Below, one piece after another: positions 29,549 through 40,319 of a DNA stretch of 64,000 nucleotides (positions within the stretch are counted from its first letter, which is position 1; each line of letters starts with the position of its first letter). The position numbers and the translations under genes were made by a program. Under the pieces are notes generated by a model that saw only the letters and a program-made list of their open reading frames with translations, made no database searches and was not told the DNA's origin. The stretch lies in assembly GCA_030849465.1 (NCBI GenBank), contig JARVLF010000015.1:2356001-2420000 (forward strand). Reading direction: 5' to 3'. The DNA is from Moesziomyces globuligerus. Taxonomy: Eukaryota; Basidiomycota; Ustilaginomycetes; Ustilaginales; Ustilaginaceae.

Positions 29549-29729
29549 ATCATCCTCACGGCAGCCCCACGTGTAATCTAAACCCTTCGCTCCATCTCAC
29601 CGTCCGATGTCGTGTTGTGGTCGTCGTTGGCCAGCTCTCAAGATTGACTTCTCTTGGTATCTACTTGGATTGCATTTTGTTTCAACATTTACACGACAGA
29701 CAAAGTACCGAGTGGCGACTGGCAGAGCT

Positions 29730-32216
29730 CTACAGAGACCAGCACTGCATGTTGGTGTAGTGAACGCCTTCGCCGTCGATGACGCGGCCCATGACGACGG
29801 GGCGCTCGCCAGCCTGGGAGAGGAGGCTCAGGATCCTCTCCTGCTCCTCCTTCTGAACGATGAGCACCATGCCAATGCCGTTGTTGAACGTCCTGGCCAT
29901 CTCTTCCGGCTCGACGTTGCCAGTGGCCTGGAGCCAGTCGAACAGCGCGGGACGCTGCCACGAGGCCAGGTCGATCTCGACACCGACCCCCGGTGCGAGG
30001 ATACGCGGGATGTTTTCCGTGAATCCACCGCCCGTGATGTGCGACAGAGCCAGCAGACCCTTGGCCTCGGCAAAGAGCGGGGCGAGACCATCGACGTAGA
30101 TGCGCGTGGGTGCGATGAGCGCCTCGCCCAGCGTGGCGGCGGGCGCCGAGCCGTCCTTCTCGGCCGACCAGGGGCAAGGTGCCGAGAGGTCGAGGCCGGA
30201 CCGGGCGACGATCTTGCGGACGAGCGAAAAGCCGTTCGAGTGGACGCCGGAGCTGTGCAGACCGACCAGCACATCGCCCGCCTTGAGCTGGTCGAGCAGC
30301 GGCAGGAGCGCCTCGCGCTCCACCGCACCGACGGCGAAACCGGCAAGGTCGTAGTCGTCGCCAAGGTACATGCCGGGCATCTCTGCGGTCTCGCCTCCGA
30401 TGAGACCGCACTTGGCCTGTCGGCATCCCTCGGCGATGCCCGAGATGACGGCGGTGGCCACGGGCACGCTGAGCTTGGAGCACGCAAAGTAGTCGAGGAA
30501 GTAGAGCGGCGCAGCGCCCTGGACGAGGAGGTCGTTGACCGACATGGCCACCAGGTCGATACCCACGGTGTCGTGCTTGCCCATGTCGAGCGCGACGCGC
30601 AGCTTGGTGCCGACACCGTCGGTGCCCGAGACGAGCACGGGGTCGCGCATGCCGATGGCCTTGAGGTCGAAGGTGCCTCCGAAGCCTCCGAGCGAGGCGT
30701 CGCAGCCGGGACGGCGCGTCGACTTTGCGAGCGGCTTGATGGCCTCGACGAGCGAGTTGCCGGCGTCAATGTCGACGCCGGCGGCGGCGTAGGTGAGACC
30801 GGCCGAGGTCGAGGCGGTGGGCTTGAGCGCGCGGTGGGCAATGTCGCGACGGAAGGTCTTGCCCTCGAACTGGACAGCATCGACACCCTTGTAGGCGAGG
30901 TCGACGGCCTCCTGCAGAGAGTCGCCGAACGCCGAGACGGCGATGACACGACCGCCGGCGGTGACCAGCTGTCCGTTTGCATCGAGCTTGGTGCCAGCGT
31001 GGTAGACGGTGACGTTTTGGGGGACGGCGCCGATGGTGATGGGCACACCGGTCGGGTACTTGCCAGGGTAGCCTTGGCTGGCGAGGACGATGCTGACGGC
31101 GTGCTGGTTGCGGACGACGGGCTTGACCGAGTCGAGACGGCGCTCGACACAGGCGAGGACGATGTCGGCGAGGCTGGACTTGGACTCGTCGAGGAGCTCG
31201 AGGACGGCCTCTGTCTCGGGATCGCCGAATCGAACGTTGTACTCGAGCACCTTGGGTCCGTCGGCGGTGAGCATGAGACCGACAAAGAGCATGCCGACAA
31301 AGGGGAAGCCCTCGTTACGCATGCCGTCGATGGTGGGCACGAGGACCTCGTTGCGGATGCGGGTGGGGAGGTCGTCGACAAGGCCTTCGGGGGCAGGGGA
31401 GTAAGCGCCCATGCCACCGGTGTTGGGGCCGGTGTCGCCCTCGCCAATACGCTTGTGGTCCTGGCAGCCGGGAAGGGCGGTGACGGTGTAGCCGTCGGAG
31501 AAGGCGAGGACAGAGAGCTCGGGGCCGACGAGCCTCTGCTCGATCAAGAGGGAGGAGCCAGCGTCGCCGAAGACCTTGTTGACGAGGATGTCCTGAACGC
31601 CTTGGTGAGCCTCGTTGTCGGATTCGGGGAGGAGGACGCCCTTGCCCGCGGCGAGGCCGGAGGCCTTGAGGACGACGTGCTGAGCGCCGCCGAGCTTGTG
31701 GATGTAGGCAAGGCAGTCGTCGACCTGGGAAGCGTCGAAGGACTGGAAAGCGGCGGTGGGGATGTTGTACTTGTCCATGAAGGCCTTGGCAAAGGTCTTG
31801 GAGCCCTCCATCTGTGCGGCGACGGGCGAGGGGCCGAAGACGGGGATGCCGACGTTGCGGAAGGCGAGCTCGACGCCATCGACGAGAGGCTGCTCGGGGC
31901 CGGGGAAGCAGAAGTTGATGCGGTTCTGGACGGCCCAGGCGGTGATGTCGCTAAAGTCGCCCGAGGCCTTGGGCGAGTCGAGGTTGGTGCATCGAGGGCC
32001 GAGGGTGGCGGTGCCGCCGTTACCGGGCGCGCAGAAGACGTGCTCTACGCGGTGGGAGCGGAGGAAGTGGTTTGCGATGGCATGTTCGCGACCGCCGGAG
32101 CCGAGGATGAGCACGCGAAGGGGAGCGGGGGTGGGGAGCATGCTCTCGAGCGGGATGTTGAGGGGAACGGAAGCCATCTTGGTTCGCTTTGGGGCGGGTT
32201 CGAGGTGGTCCTGCAT
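29730..32216 (-). CDS. ADE5,7: Bifunctional GARS-AIRS (Ade5,7) of purine biosynthesis
   Basis: An 828-residue intronless cytosolic enzyme that catalyses steps 2 and 5 of IMP synthesis: phosphoribosylamine-glycine ligase and phosphoribosylformylglycinamidine cyclo-ligase. The GARS half (about 34-455) starts [13 protein letters not shown] and contains the ATP-grasp lysine region [23 protein letters not shown] and the family signature [12 protein letters not shown]. The AIRS half (about 470-825) starts with [12 protein letters not shown] and includes [28 protein letters not shown] and [17 protein letters not shown]. Length and domain order match fungal Ade5,7 (about 780-800). A second ATG at residue 14 (MASVPLNIP) is an alternative start. 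The opposite strand carries a 916-codon open frame that is a composition shadow. Confidence 0.97.
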   Translation of the reverse strand: MQDHLEPAPKRTKMASVPLNIPLESMLPTPAPLRVLILGSGGREHAIANHFLRSHRVEHVFCAPGNGGTATLGPRCTNLDSPKASGDFSDITAWAVQNRINFCFPGPEQPLVDGVELAFRNVGIPVFGPSPVAAQMEGSKTFAKAFMDKYNIPTAAFQSFDASQVDDCLAYIHKLGGAQHVVLKASGLAAGKGVLLPESDNEAHQGVQDILVNKVFGDAGSSLLIEQRLVGPELSVLAFSDGYTVTALPGCQDHKRIGEGDTGPNTGGMGAYSPAPEGLVDDLPTRIRNEVLVPTIDGMRNEGFPFVGMLFVGLMLTADGPKVLEYNVRFGDPETEAVLELLDESKSSLADIVLACVERRLDSVKPVVRNQHAVSIVLASQGYPGKYPTGVPITIGAVPQNVTVYHAGTKLDANGQLVTAGGRVIAVSAFGDSLQEAVDLAYKGVDAVQFEGKTFRRDIAHRALKPTASTSAGLTYAAAGVDIDAGNSLVEAIKPLAKSTRRPGCDASLGGFGGTFDLKAIGMRDPVLVSGTDGVGTKLRVALDMGKHDTVGIDLVAMSVNDLLVQGAAPLYFLDYFACSKLSVPVATAVISGIAEGCRQAKCGLIGGETAEMPGMYLGDDYDLAGFAVGAVEREALLPLLDQLKAGDVLVGLHSSGVHSNGFSLVRKIVARSGLDLSAPCPWSAEKDGSAPAATLGEALIAPTRIYVDGLAPLFAEAKGLLALSHITGGGFTENIPRILAPGVGVEIDLASWQRPALFDWLQATGNVEPEEMARTFNNGIGMVLIVQKEEQERILSLLSQAGERPVVMGRVIDGEGVHYTNMQCWSL

Positions 32217-32572
32217 GGTACGCCGCCTCGGCAAAGAGACGGGGACTTTCGAAGGAAGTGGAGAAGCGGAGGCGGACAAGCAAAGGGAGAGAGGGGGATG
32301 GAGGCTGGAAGAGAGGCGGAGAGCAACACTCGAGTGACTTTCGGAGAAGGCCGATAGCCAGAAGGAGAGTTGGAGGCCGAAGGGGTGGATCGCTTCGACG
32401 TCTTGTTCAGGTACGCCGCGCGTGCAGACAGAAAACCTTGCTTCGACTCGAGAAGAACAAGCAAAAGAACGAGCAGCGTCGAGATTGGCTGGTCCGAGGG
32501 TGCAGCAGCAGCACGAGCAGCCTGTCAATGCGGAGACAGCGAACGAAGCGCCTTGTTTCTTCGCAATCAAAG

Positions 32573-32594
32573 CTGGCTAGCTGGCTAGCTGGCT
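32573..32594. repeat. Short tandem repeat, 8-bp unit CTGGCTAG
   Basis: Two exact copies and a partial third in the ADE5,7 upstream region. Each CTAG is self-complementary. Confidence 0.9.
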
Positions 32595-33343
32595 CCTGCG
32601 CCCGAAATTCGCCTGACTCGTTCCGAACCTAAGTTGGCGCACAGAACACGAAAAAATTTCCCAAACGCGACTTCCAAGTTGCGAAAATCCCGGGTCCCGC
32701 GATTTTGCGTTTAGCTGCAGGTATGTCGGCCGAGAGAGGTGTCGTGTCGATTAGGCAAGCAAGAGGAATGCGAAGCGGCCGTACAGCTGCTGACTGCATT
32801 GGGCGGAAGAGTTAGCAGACAACGACTGCCGACGGCGACCAATCTCATTGCGAGATGGCCAACGCTCTACGGCTGTAAAGGCCCCGAGTTGTGATGAGCA
32901 AAGAATGAGGGTGCTGATCGGCGTTATCAGATGAAAGCGGACGCATGGGCTGCGGGCAGGCCAGGGCCTATCAGATTGCAACTCGTCGACACGGACGCAC
33001 CAGCGCGGGAGTAGGGTGCATGATTGCATGCCAAGCCAAGTCAGGGTGCGGCTTGGGGCCACAGCAGGGAGAGAACATCGCGTGAAGAACATTGAGTCGA
33101 ATCTTTGGCTGGGCCGCAGCACACTGAGCCGGGCTGGGGCGGGCGTGTTCGGATGGGCGGGGGATCGAGGGCGATCGCTAATCAGATTACGGAAACGGCC
33201 GGACCTGCAGTCAATCGGCCGACGCCACCCGAGCCGAACGCCAAGCGCAGCCATCTGACTCGAGAAAAGCGCGCATTCTCTGCGCCGCCGCGCCCTATCA
33301 GATTTCGCAGCTCGGTCCGAACAATCTGCACGCTGAAACGCCC

Positions 33344-33383
33344 CAGTCGGCCAGCCAGTCGGCCAGCCAGTCGGCCAGCCAGC
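33344..33383. repeat. Short tandem repeat, 12-bp unit CAGTCGGCCAGC
   Basis: Three exact copies followed by CAGC in the intergenic region upstream of the FAD oxidoreductase gene. Confidence 0.92.
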
Positions 33384-33750
33384 TGACAGAGAATGCGCGC
33401 AAGCCTGGTGGAGGCAATCGAGGAAATACGGCAGTAGACCAGTCTCTCTGCTCAAGGACAAATTCAAAATTCGCTCCGTCCCAACTTGGGAAGCCCTCTC
33501 TCCATTGTGGATCCAACCCACTCCACCTTCTACCACGATCCCATCCCACGGATCTCGCTCTTTACCAACAACATCCCATCTCTAGCAAGCGACATACGCA
33601 CCAACATCCCACAGCCTTATCATCGTGTCCGTTCGCACGCTCCTCGCAACTCGGGCGCCTTGCTCGCTACTCGCTTGTGCCCCTCTTCTGCGCCCAAGCT
33701 TCGCTGCATCCCTCCATCGCACCACTCGCTCCTTCTTCGCATCGCCAATC

Positions 33751-36132
33751 ATGGCGCAGCCCATCCGCCTCAAGAAGCCTCTAGCTTCGACTTCGGCTTC
33801 TCTCGCTTCCGCCGCCTCGTCCAGCACCGCTCACATCCCATCCACCACCGCACCTCCCCCCGACGCCGCAGATGTGCACACTCACAACGTCGTCGTCCTC
33901 GGTGGCTCCTACGGAGGTATGCACGCAGCCACCGTCCTAGCCCAGAAGCTTCCGCCCACCCACCGCGTCATCCTCATCGAGCGCAACTCCCACTTCAACC
34001 ACCTCTACGTCTTCCCGCGCTTCTCCGTACTCCCCGGTCACGAGCACAAGGCCTTTATTCCATATTCGAGCATCTTCAAGCACGCTCCGGCTCGTCCCCA
34101 GGGCCGCATCAAGCGTGGTCGCTCCAGCACCTCAGCTCCGTCCAAGCAGGCCCCCTCTTCCACTTCCGCTTCGTCGCGTCCCAGCATCTCTCGCAGCGCT
34201 CTCGAGATGGGCTCCTCCTCGTCCTCTTCTGCGGCCCAATCTAGCGAGCCAAAGCCTGGTGCTTCCAGAAAGGCCGCCAACCTCGCTTCCGCACCCTGCT
34301 CCATGCCCAACGTCCCCGAGCACGCACAGGTCAACGGCGCCCACTCCCCCTCGTCGCTAGGAAGCGAGGACTACATCGACGCCGACCGCGCCGACTCGCC
34401 TGTCTCGGCGCGCGCACGCTCCCAGGACAGCCGTCACTCGTCCCAGCTCTCGCTCTCCACCGACTCGAGCGCCGCCGACTCAGACTACAACAGCTCCACC
34501 TTCGACGCTGCCAGCACCGCCGCTTCCTCGTACATCGAGTCCGACATCAAGGTCGCCGGTCCCAAGGGCCTCGAAGCCGAACTCGCCACCAACGCCGCCA
34601 AGGCGCGTCAGGAGGAGCAGCTCGGCAGACCCGAGATCCAGGTCACCGAGCTCACAGACGCCGTCGAGCGCGGCTTGGATCTCGACGGACACAACGACGC
34701 AGACACCGACGAGGACGTAGCCCAGGGCTTCGAGCACTCCGCTCCGCACATTGTGCTCCAGGCGACTGTGACCGACATCTCGCCCACCCACGTCACGGTC
34801 ACGCCCACCGCCTCATCCTCCTCACACCACCTCTCGCAGTTCACCAAGAAAAAGTCGCTCTGGTCCATCGACAGCGTCCAGATCCCCTACTCCCATCTCG
34901 TCTATGCGCTTGGCAGCCACCTCCCTGATCCGCTGCGCACCGAGGCGCGCTTCAAGGCCGACGGAACTCACTGGATGCGCGAGATCCAACACCGCGTCAA
35001 GGCCTCCGACGAGATCGTGCTCGTCGGCGGCGGCGCGCTCGGTGTGCAGTTCGCCACCGACATTGCCTCGGTCCATCCAGGCAAAAAGGTGACGCTCATC
35101 CACTCGCGCAAGCAGCTCCTGCCCAACTTTGACGAACGCGTACACGACATTGCTTACCACCGACTCCAGCAGCTCGGCGTCAACGTGGTGCTTGGCGAGC
35201 GTCTCGCGCTCACCGAGGGATGTCCTCGAGGATCGACGGTTCAGACCTCGGCAGCTGGCGCCCCAGCTGCTGCACCTGTGGCCAAGCCCGAAGTGTGTGT
35301 CGCTGGCGACGCAAAGGGCGAGGGCATCCAGGCGCACGCAGAGGGCATGTGCATCGGCGGTGGGCGCAAGCTCGTGCGCACTACGGGCGGCAAGTCTTTC
35401 GAGTGCGATCTGCTCCTGCTCTGCACGGGTCAGCAGCCCAACTCGTCGCTCATGGCCAAGCTCAGTCCGAGCTCCGTGGACCCAGGCAGTCGGCTGGTAC
35501 GCGTTCACCGTACGCTCCAGGTGGCAGTGCCTGACCCACGCGATGCAGCTCAGCAGCCGTTCGATGCCAAGCCACCCTGTGGCGACTGCGACTGCTTCTT
35601 GGACAAGAAGGCTCACGGCGCCGAGCTCGAGCGCGACGAGCAGGGGCATCTCGAGGACCACCTCGCTGCGCATGCTTCGGGCAGGCTGTCCAACGTCTAT
35701 GCGATCGGCGATGTGGCCGATGCCTTTGGCGCACTCAATGCGGGCTACCAGGCGTGGAACATGGCCGATGTGGCGACGGAGAACATCCTGCGCGACATCC
35801 AGGCCAAGCACGCATCCGTCGAGTCCACATCGGCCGAGACGCAGCTGCAGGACTTCCAGCCCGCGGTCAACATGCTCAAGCTCAGCCTGGGACTGGGCAA
35901 GATGGTCTTCCAAGGCGGTCCCATGGCTGCAGACACTCCTGCGGATCAGATCAACAAGAGCGACACGGGAGATCTGGATGACATTCCCTCGCATGCGCTC
36001 CAGAAGCTTGACGTCAACGGTCGCATCCCAGGCAGACCCGAGATCACCATCAAGCACGATCCGCACGACCTCGGCGTCGAGGGCGTCTGGTGCTTCATGG
36101 CCAACGCAGACACCTCAGACATGCACAAGTAG
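33751..36132 (+). CDS. AIF-like (AMID/FSP1-type) FAD-dependent pyridine nucleotide oxidoreductase
   Basis: A 793-residue flavoprotein. The FAD-binding Rossmann motif is VVVLGGSYGGMHAA (about 45-58), followed by HRVILIERNSHFNHLYVFPRF, a pattern of apoptosis-inducing-factor-like/NDH-2-like enzymes. The NAD(P)H-binding motif IVLVGGGALGVQFATDIA is at about 420-437. The second FAD motif NVYAIGDVADAFG is near 647-659, followed by WNMADVATENIL. Between residues about 95 and 330 a Ser/Ala-rich disordered insert interrupts the first FAD domain. YSHLVYALGSHLPDP then resumes the fold. Family members are about 370-400 residues, so the insert roughly doubles the length. The frame extends 42 codons upstream only with a GTG, so the ATG at 33751 (atcATGGCG) is taken. 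The C-terminus has no strong membrane anchor. It converges with the large disordered-protein gene. Confidence 0.82.
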   Translation: MAQPIRLKKPLASTSASLASAASSSTAHIPSTTAPPPDAADVHTHNVVVLGGSYGGMHAATVLAQKLPPTHRVILIERNSHFNHLYVFPRFSVLPGHEHKAFIPYSSIFKHAPARPQGRIKRGRSSTSAPSKQAPSSTSASSRPSISRSALEMGSSSSSSAAQSSEPKPGASRKAANLASAPCSMPNVPEHAQVNGAHSPSSLGSEDYIDADRADSPVSARARSQDSRHSSQLSLSTDSSAADSDYNSSTFDAASTAASSYIESDIKVAGPKGLEAELATNAAKARQEEQLGRPEIQVTELTDAVERGLDLDGHNDADTDEDVAQGFEHSAPHIVLQATVTDISPTHVTVTPTASSSSHHLSQFTKKKSLWSIDSVQIPYSHLVYALGSHLPDPLRTEARFKADGTHWMREIQHRVKASDEIVLVGGGALGVQFATDIASVHPGKKVTLIHSRKQLLPNFDERVHDIAYHRLQQLGVNVVLGERLALTEGCPRGSTVQTSAAGAPAAAPVAKPEVCVAGDAKGEGIQAHAEGMCIGGGRKLVRTTGGKSFECDLLLLCTGQQPNSSLMAKLSPSSVDPGSRLVRVHRTLQVAVPDPRDAAQQPFDAKPPCGDCDCFLDKKAHGAELERDEQGHLEDHLAAHASGRLSNVYAIGDVADAFGALNAGYQAWNMADVATENILRDIQAKHASVESTSAETQLQDFQPAVNMLKLSLGLGKMVFQGGPMAADTPADQINKSDTGDLDDIPSHALQKLDVNGRIPGRPEITIKHDPHDLGVEGVWCFMANADTSDMHK

Positions 36133-36371
36133 TCCCCCTTTCCACGATTCTTGATCGTCCCCGGCAGCACAGTCTTTTCCTTTGTCATCAGCTCATTCGT
36201 CCCGGCCACATCGTGTCACCCTATGGTCTTTTCCCGCGTAGAATGGGAAATGCAAAAGTACTTTCTCTATGATTGTCGTGCGTGCGATGTAACGAAATGA
36301 GCAAGGCAATTTGATGTTGGTTCATGGGTCTGCTGACACGGCCGTGCTCGACAAGGACAAGGTGTGCGATC

Positions 36372-39300
36372 TCAGATTTCGGTAGGAGCAGCTTCGAGTG
36401 CAGCAGCAATGTCGGCGAGGCTCCACGAGAAGCGCAGCCGGCTGCTGGGATCGCGCAGTCCGCCTCCGACCGTGTGGTATCCAGTGAGGAGGCTTCGCGA
36501 TTCGCGCGAAGCGACGTCTGACGCCTTGTCCTGCTCCGCCACGCCACACGCCGAGTCGCCATCGCCACATCCGCTTTCGCCACAGCCACTGCCAGCCTCC
36601 GGCGAGAAGGGCGCTCGCAGATACTTGGACGAGGCAAACAGCGCGGCGGACGAAGGAAACGAGATTGTCGACGGCAGCGGATTGAAGTCATCCGCGCGAT
36701 GCTTGCCCCAGCGCGGCTTGAGAGGAGCCGAGATCTTCTGCTTTTTGATCATGTCGAGCTCGAGCGAGAGCATGAGCAGATGCGACGAGTTGCTCAACAG
36801 TCGGAATCGCAGTCCCTGCGCCGCACCGCCACCGCAACCAGGGCTCGAGACGCTACGACCGCGTCCACCCGACGCGCCGTGCTGCGGCCCAGACTGCGAC
36901 TCTTCGTCCGTGCCATCCAGGCCGTTGGCTTGATCGTCGAAAATCTCGCCGGCGCGAGGCGGGTAGGACGGGCCACGTCGCAACCCCTCCATGCCGCTCA
37001 TCAGCAAAGGTTGCGGCATCGCCGCGCCTTGTTGGCCAATCGACGAGGCAACCACCTTGACCGCACCCCGTCGACCTCTCGATCCACGTGGCGGCGAAGG
37101 GTCGTCGCTCGCGCCTTGTTCTTCTTCTCTATCCACACCGTTCCCTCGTGCGGTCGCCGCCGCCGCCGCATAAGTCAGATCAGGTGAAGAGCGGACGCTG
37201 CGGATCGGCGTTGAGAGGCTGATGAGCGATCCTTCACGGCGGCTGCCCCGACGAGATCGCGAAGAAGGACCCCTGGACGGGAACGAGTCCGCCGGGGGGT
37301 CGCCACCCCCGAACAAGCCCACGGCGCACTGGCGGCTGCTTCTGCGTGGAGACGAGTCTCTCCCTCGACGGCCTCGGTCCCTGCGCGTGCGGGAAGGTGA
37401 GGGAGTGACATCGCCGTCCGAGTCGGATTCTTCGGCGTTCTCATCTCCTTCCTTGACGTCGAACGCAGAGAAGCCAAGCGGAACAGGAGCGTCCACCTTG
37501 GGCCTCAACGATCTCGGGCCAGAAGAAGTCCTACGGTGCCTTCGTCGCACGACTCGGAAACCCTCGGCGTCGACGGCGGCGGCATCGGTCTTCTCTGCGG
37601 CTCTTGATGGGGACGGCTTGTCGTCCGCCTCGTCTGCGCTGGACGCGGAAGAAGACAAGCATCCCTTGCGGAAGGTCGGGGATGTGGGCGCAGATGCCGT
37701 GTCTGTTGGTGCAGGACCATGTGAGAAGGAGTCGCGGTGATCAAAGCCGCTTCGATCATGACTGTCCGCGCTTGAAGTGTCGATCTCGATAGAGAGTGCC
37801 TCCTGAGATGAGCCACTGGAAGCCCGCGATTTCCGTTCGACCTTGCGCGATTGCGACGCCTGGCCTGCGAGCCTCTCGTCCTCCGTGGGCTGAAGCTCGA
37901 TCGGCTGCCCGAGCTGTCGCGGCGAAAGCTGAATGGCGGCGACGGTTGCTTTGTCATTGTCGGCGCCGGGTCGCTGGGCATCTCGATGCGAAGGATCGGT
38001 AGCTCGACGGCGAGCACCCACGTCTGCAGGCCTGCTTCGACTGCGACTACGGAAGGTTTGCAGCTGCACTACGGACGAGAGTTCGGTGTCGGGATCGATG
38101 GGTTGGCCGAGACCAGAGACGTACGCAGATGGGTCACGGTCAGCTTCGAGCGGAGAAGCAACACCCCTACCGCGGCGAGATGCCGAGGCAACATTCTGGT
38201 TGTAGTGATTCTTATCAGTGGTACTGATGCTGTCGTTGCTACTCTGTCGGGAGCCGAGCAGGGATGCTGGTGGCGACGGGCTTGGCGACGGCGAGGGCGG
38301 GCGGCCGGTCTTGAGAGCGACATTGCGTTGCGTCTGCAAACTTCGCTCATCTGTTGCGCTCGCGGCACTCGCGAGACGGTAAATCTGGGCGAAGTCGTTG
38401 TCCGCCGCAAGGGAAGAGCGGCGATCGTGGTTAAGAGCATCGGCCGAAGGCTTGGATGCAGAAGCCAGAGACTCCCTCGCTTGCTTGGCGCCCAGGCCCG
38501 GTAGGAGGATCAAGTTAGGCAAGCGCGCCAGGTTGCGCCAGCTAGCAGAGATCAGACTTGTGCCGGCCGAATCTGCATCCTTCGCGTCAGCTTCAGCTTC
38601 GGTCATGTCCTCTGAGCCCGAAGAGGTCTGGCGAACTCGGGGAGTGGTACCGGTATCAGTGCTGCGCGACCAGATGCGAAGCTGGCTCTGTAGGCCAGCC
38701 AAGCGGGCGTGGTAGCTGCCGGGTGACGGAGACGGTGGCGAGGTCTCGGTGGCATGGGCGGTAGACTGCTTGCGGGCGGAGTCTCCGAGGTTGTGCGTGG
38801 GCGCAGGGGCACGTTCGTCGTCGCTTTCTGGCTCGCTCTCGAAATCTCCGATGATCCAGGAAGATTTTTTGGTCTGCTTGGGAGAAGTCTTGCGCTTTGT
38901 CTCGGAAGCGGAGAGCTGAGCGGCGATGGTCTCTTCTGGGAGGAACTCGACCTTGTCTACCTGTATCATGTCCTCGATGCTATGCACGGTGTGGCCGAGA
39001 GGGTCGGAGTTCGAAGTGACGGGGATGGGAACCAGAGGCTTGAGGGCGGTGAAGCCGGGAGGGCTTCGCTGGACGAGCGAGGTGGAAGGGGTTGACGCAG
39101 CAGGCGAAGGCTGATCACTTCCATCGGTGGAGGAGGGGACCTGGCCCTGACTGGATGCGCCATCGATGGACGCGTTGACGACGCCATCGCCGCGAATGCT
39201 GGAGCGACTGGGAGGCTCCTTAATGTCGATAGCCGCCGTATCGGAGGCGTTGGGCATGTAGGAGATCTCGCAGCTACTTGCGCAGCTTGAAGGGGACGAG

Positions 39301-40319
39301 GAGGAATCAAGATCGGATGCCTCATCGTCGGTGGCGCGAGCGATGCGGCTAGGTTGGCGGCCTCGGCCCCGGGATGAAGACTTGAGGCGGGACGCGGGGA
39401 GCGAAATAGGGTCGTGAGAGTCGCCAGGGCGCTCTTGTAAGAGAATTCGCATGCCTCTCCTGCGTTCGCGCTCGATGCTAGACCATCTGCGGGACCTGCG
39501 GCGATTGGGATTGGCATTTGCGACGACGGTGTCGATCTCTTCGGTTGAGGATAGGAGAGGGGAATCATCGTCATCGGAGGGGAAGAGAGCTTCCTCTTTG
39601 GGAGCGGAAAGGCGTGGTGAGGAGGCGTTTGAATCGTGAAGCTTATTGCGAAGCGGACTGGATGGGTGGCAAGATCTGAGACTGCGCTGCGCTGCGGGGC
39701 GGTCGTCGTCACTGGGATCGTCTGCCTCGCCGCCGCTGCCACTCGCACTGGCGCCGCTGAGGACGGTGGCGCTAGCGCCTCTTCGATCCCACCTTCGACT
39801 GGGGCTGACGTTGGCACTGCGACCGCGACTTGCCTTGTACAAGGAGGGCAATGCGGCTGAGGTAGCGGTGGCAGCTTGCGTCTCGGGAGCAGAGAGCGAA
39901 GCTGATACGGCGATGGGCTGACCGAGAAGAGAGACGAATTGAGAAGCACTGCCGGTGGTTGGAGAGGTTGTCAATGGCGAGCGAAGGGGGCTGGGCGCGA
40001 CGGAGCGGGAGGCGACGTCGCGAGCCTTCCTGGTGCGGCGAGGTGATGTGTCTGGAGCATGTGACGAAGGCTGTGACGATCGGACGGACACACGATCCAT
40101 GGCTTGTCGGAGATGCAGTGTATCGTCGCGAGCAGGCGCGACGAGATCTTCGTCGCTAGCTCTCGCCTTGCCCTTGGCGGCATAGGACAGTGTGTGGTAG
40201 TTGTGCTCATCGTGCTGACCCGGAGATGGCGGATGAGGAGAAGGCGAAGGCTGAGCAGAAGAGATTGCGTCTGACGAGGAAGAGGCACGTGGCCGAGGGG
40301 TGGCCTGACCGGACGACAT
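36372..40319 (-). CDS. Large disordered Ser/Arg-rich protein of unknown function
   Basis: 1315 residues, intronless, no family recognised. Nearly the whole chain is low-complexity Ser/Ala/Asp/Arg with many SP/TP and RxxS sites, suggesting heavy phosphorylation. A five-residue motif LGQPI recurs three times in otherwise dissimilar context (132-136, about 737 and about 804). An acidic-aromatic patch SSWIIGDFESEPESDDE and a patch GFSAFDVKEGDENAEESDSDGD stand out as possible interaction motifs. The C-terminal ~170 residues look more ordered: a helix (HLLMLSLELDMIKKQKI), LKPRWGKHRADDFNPLP, then a DPSSRLRFSWSLADIAAALE helix at the very end. Three Cys residues cluster in SGCGESGCGDGDSACG. The single long frame, with an ATG and a stop, supports it being a gene. 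Confidence 0.75.
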   Translation of the reverse strand: MSSGQATPRPRASSSSDAISSAQPSPSPHPPSPGQHDEHNYHTLSYAAKGKARASDEDLVAPARDDTLHLRQAMDRVSVRSSQPSSHAPDTSPRRTRKARDVASRSVAPSPLRSPLTTSPTTGSASQFVSLLGQPIAVSASLSAPETQAATATSAALPSLYKASRGRSANVSPSRRWDRRGASATVLSGASASGSGGEADDPSDDDRPAAQRSLRSCHPSSPLRNKLHDSNASSPRLSAPKEEALFPSDDDDSPLLSSTEEIDTVVANANPNRRRSRRWSSIERERRRGMRILLQERPGDSHDPISLPASRLKSSSRGRGRQPSRIARATDDEASDLDSSSSPSSCASSCEISYMPNASDTAAIDIKEPPSRSSIRGDGVVNASIDGASSQGQVPSSTDGSDQPSPAASTPSTSLVQRSPPGFTALKPLVPIPVTSNSDPLGHTVHSIEDMIQVDKVEFLPEETIAAQLSASETKRKTSPKQTKKSSWIIGDFESEPESDDERAPAPTHNLGDSARKQSTAHATETSPPSPSPGSYHARLAGLQSQLRIWSRSTDTGTTPRVRQTSSGSEDMTEAEADAKDADSAGTSLISASWRNLARLPNLILLPGLGAKQARESLASASKPSADALNHDRRSSLAADNDFAQIYRLASAASATDERSLQTQRNVALKTGRPPSPSPSPSPPASLLGSRQSSNDSISTTDKNHYNQNVASASRRGRGVASPLEADRDPSAYVSGLGQPIDPDTELSSVVQLQTFRSRSRSRPADVGARRRATDPSHRDAQRPGADNDKATVAAIQLSPRQLGQPIELQPTEDERLAGQASQSRKVERKSRASSGSSQEALSIEIDTSSADSHDRSGFDHRDSFSHGPAPTDTASAPTSPTFRKGCLSSSASSADEADDKPSPSRAAEKTDAAAVDAEGFRVVRRRHRRTSSGPRSLRPKVDAPVPLGFSAFDVKEGDENAEESDSDGDVTPSPSRTRRDRGRRGRDSSPRRSSRQCAVGLFGGGDPPADSFPSRGPSSRSRRGSRREGSLISLSTPIRSVRSSPDLTYAAAAATARGNGVDREEEQGASDDPSPPRGSRGRRGAVKVVASSIGQQGAAMPQPLLMSGMEGLRRGPSYPPRAGEIFDDQANGLDGTDEESQSGPQHGASGGRGRSVSSPGCGGGAAQGLRFRLLSNSSHLLMLSLELDMIKKQKISAPLKPRWGKHRADDFNPLPSTISFPSSAALFASSKYLRAPFSPEAGSGCGESGCGDGDSACGVAEQDKASDVASRESRSLLTGYHTVGGGLRDPSSRLRFSWSLADIAAALEAAPTEI

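Larger units (their letters stand above)
32217..33750. other. Divergent intergenic region between ADE5,7 and the FAD oxidoreductase gene
   Basis: About 1.5 kb with no gene I can support. It contains an 8-bp tandem (CTGGCTAG, 2.75 copies, 32573-32594) and a 12-bp tandem (CAGTCGGCCAGC, three copies plus, 33344-33383). It presumably holds both promoters. An open frame without ATG leads into the oxidoreductase gene at the right end. Confidence 0.55.

Noticed and set aside
29607..32357. 916-codon open frame on the plus strand antisense to ADE5,7
   Set aside because: Composition is Val/Gly/Asp/Glu repeats typical of the complement of a GC3-biased gene. It has no domain, and the opposite strand is a clear enzyme.
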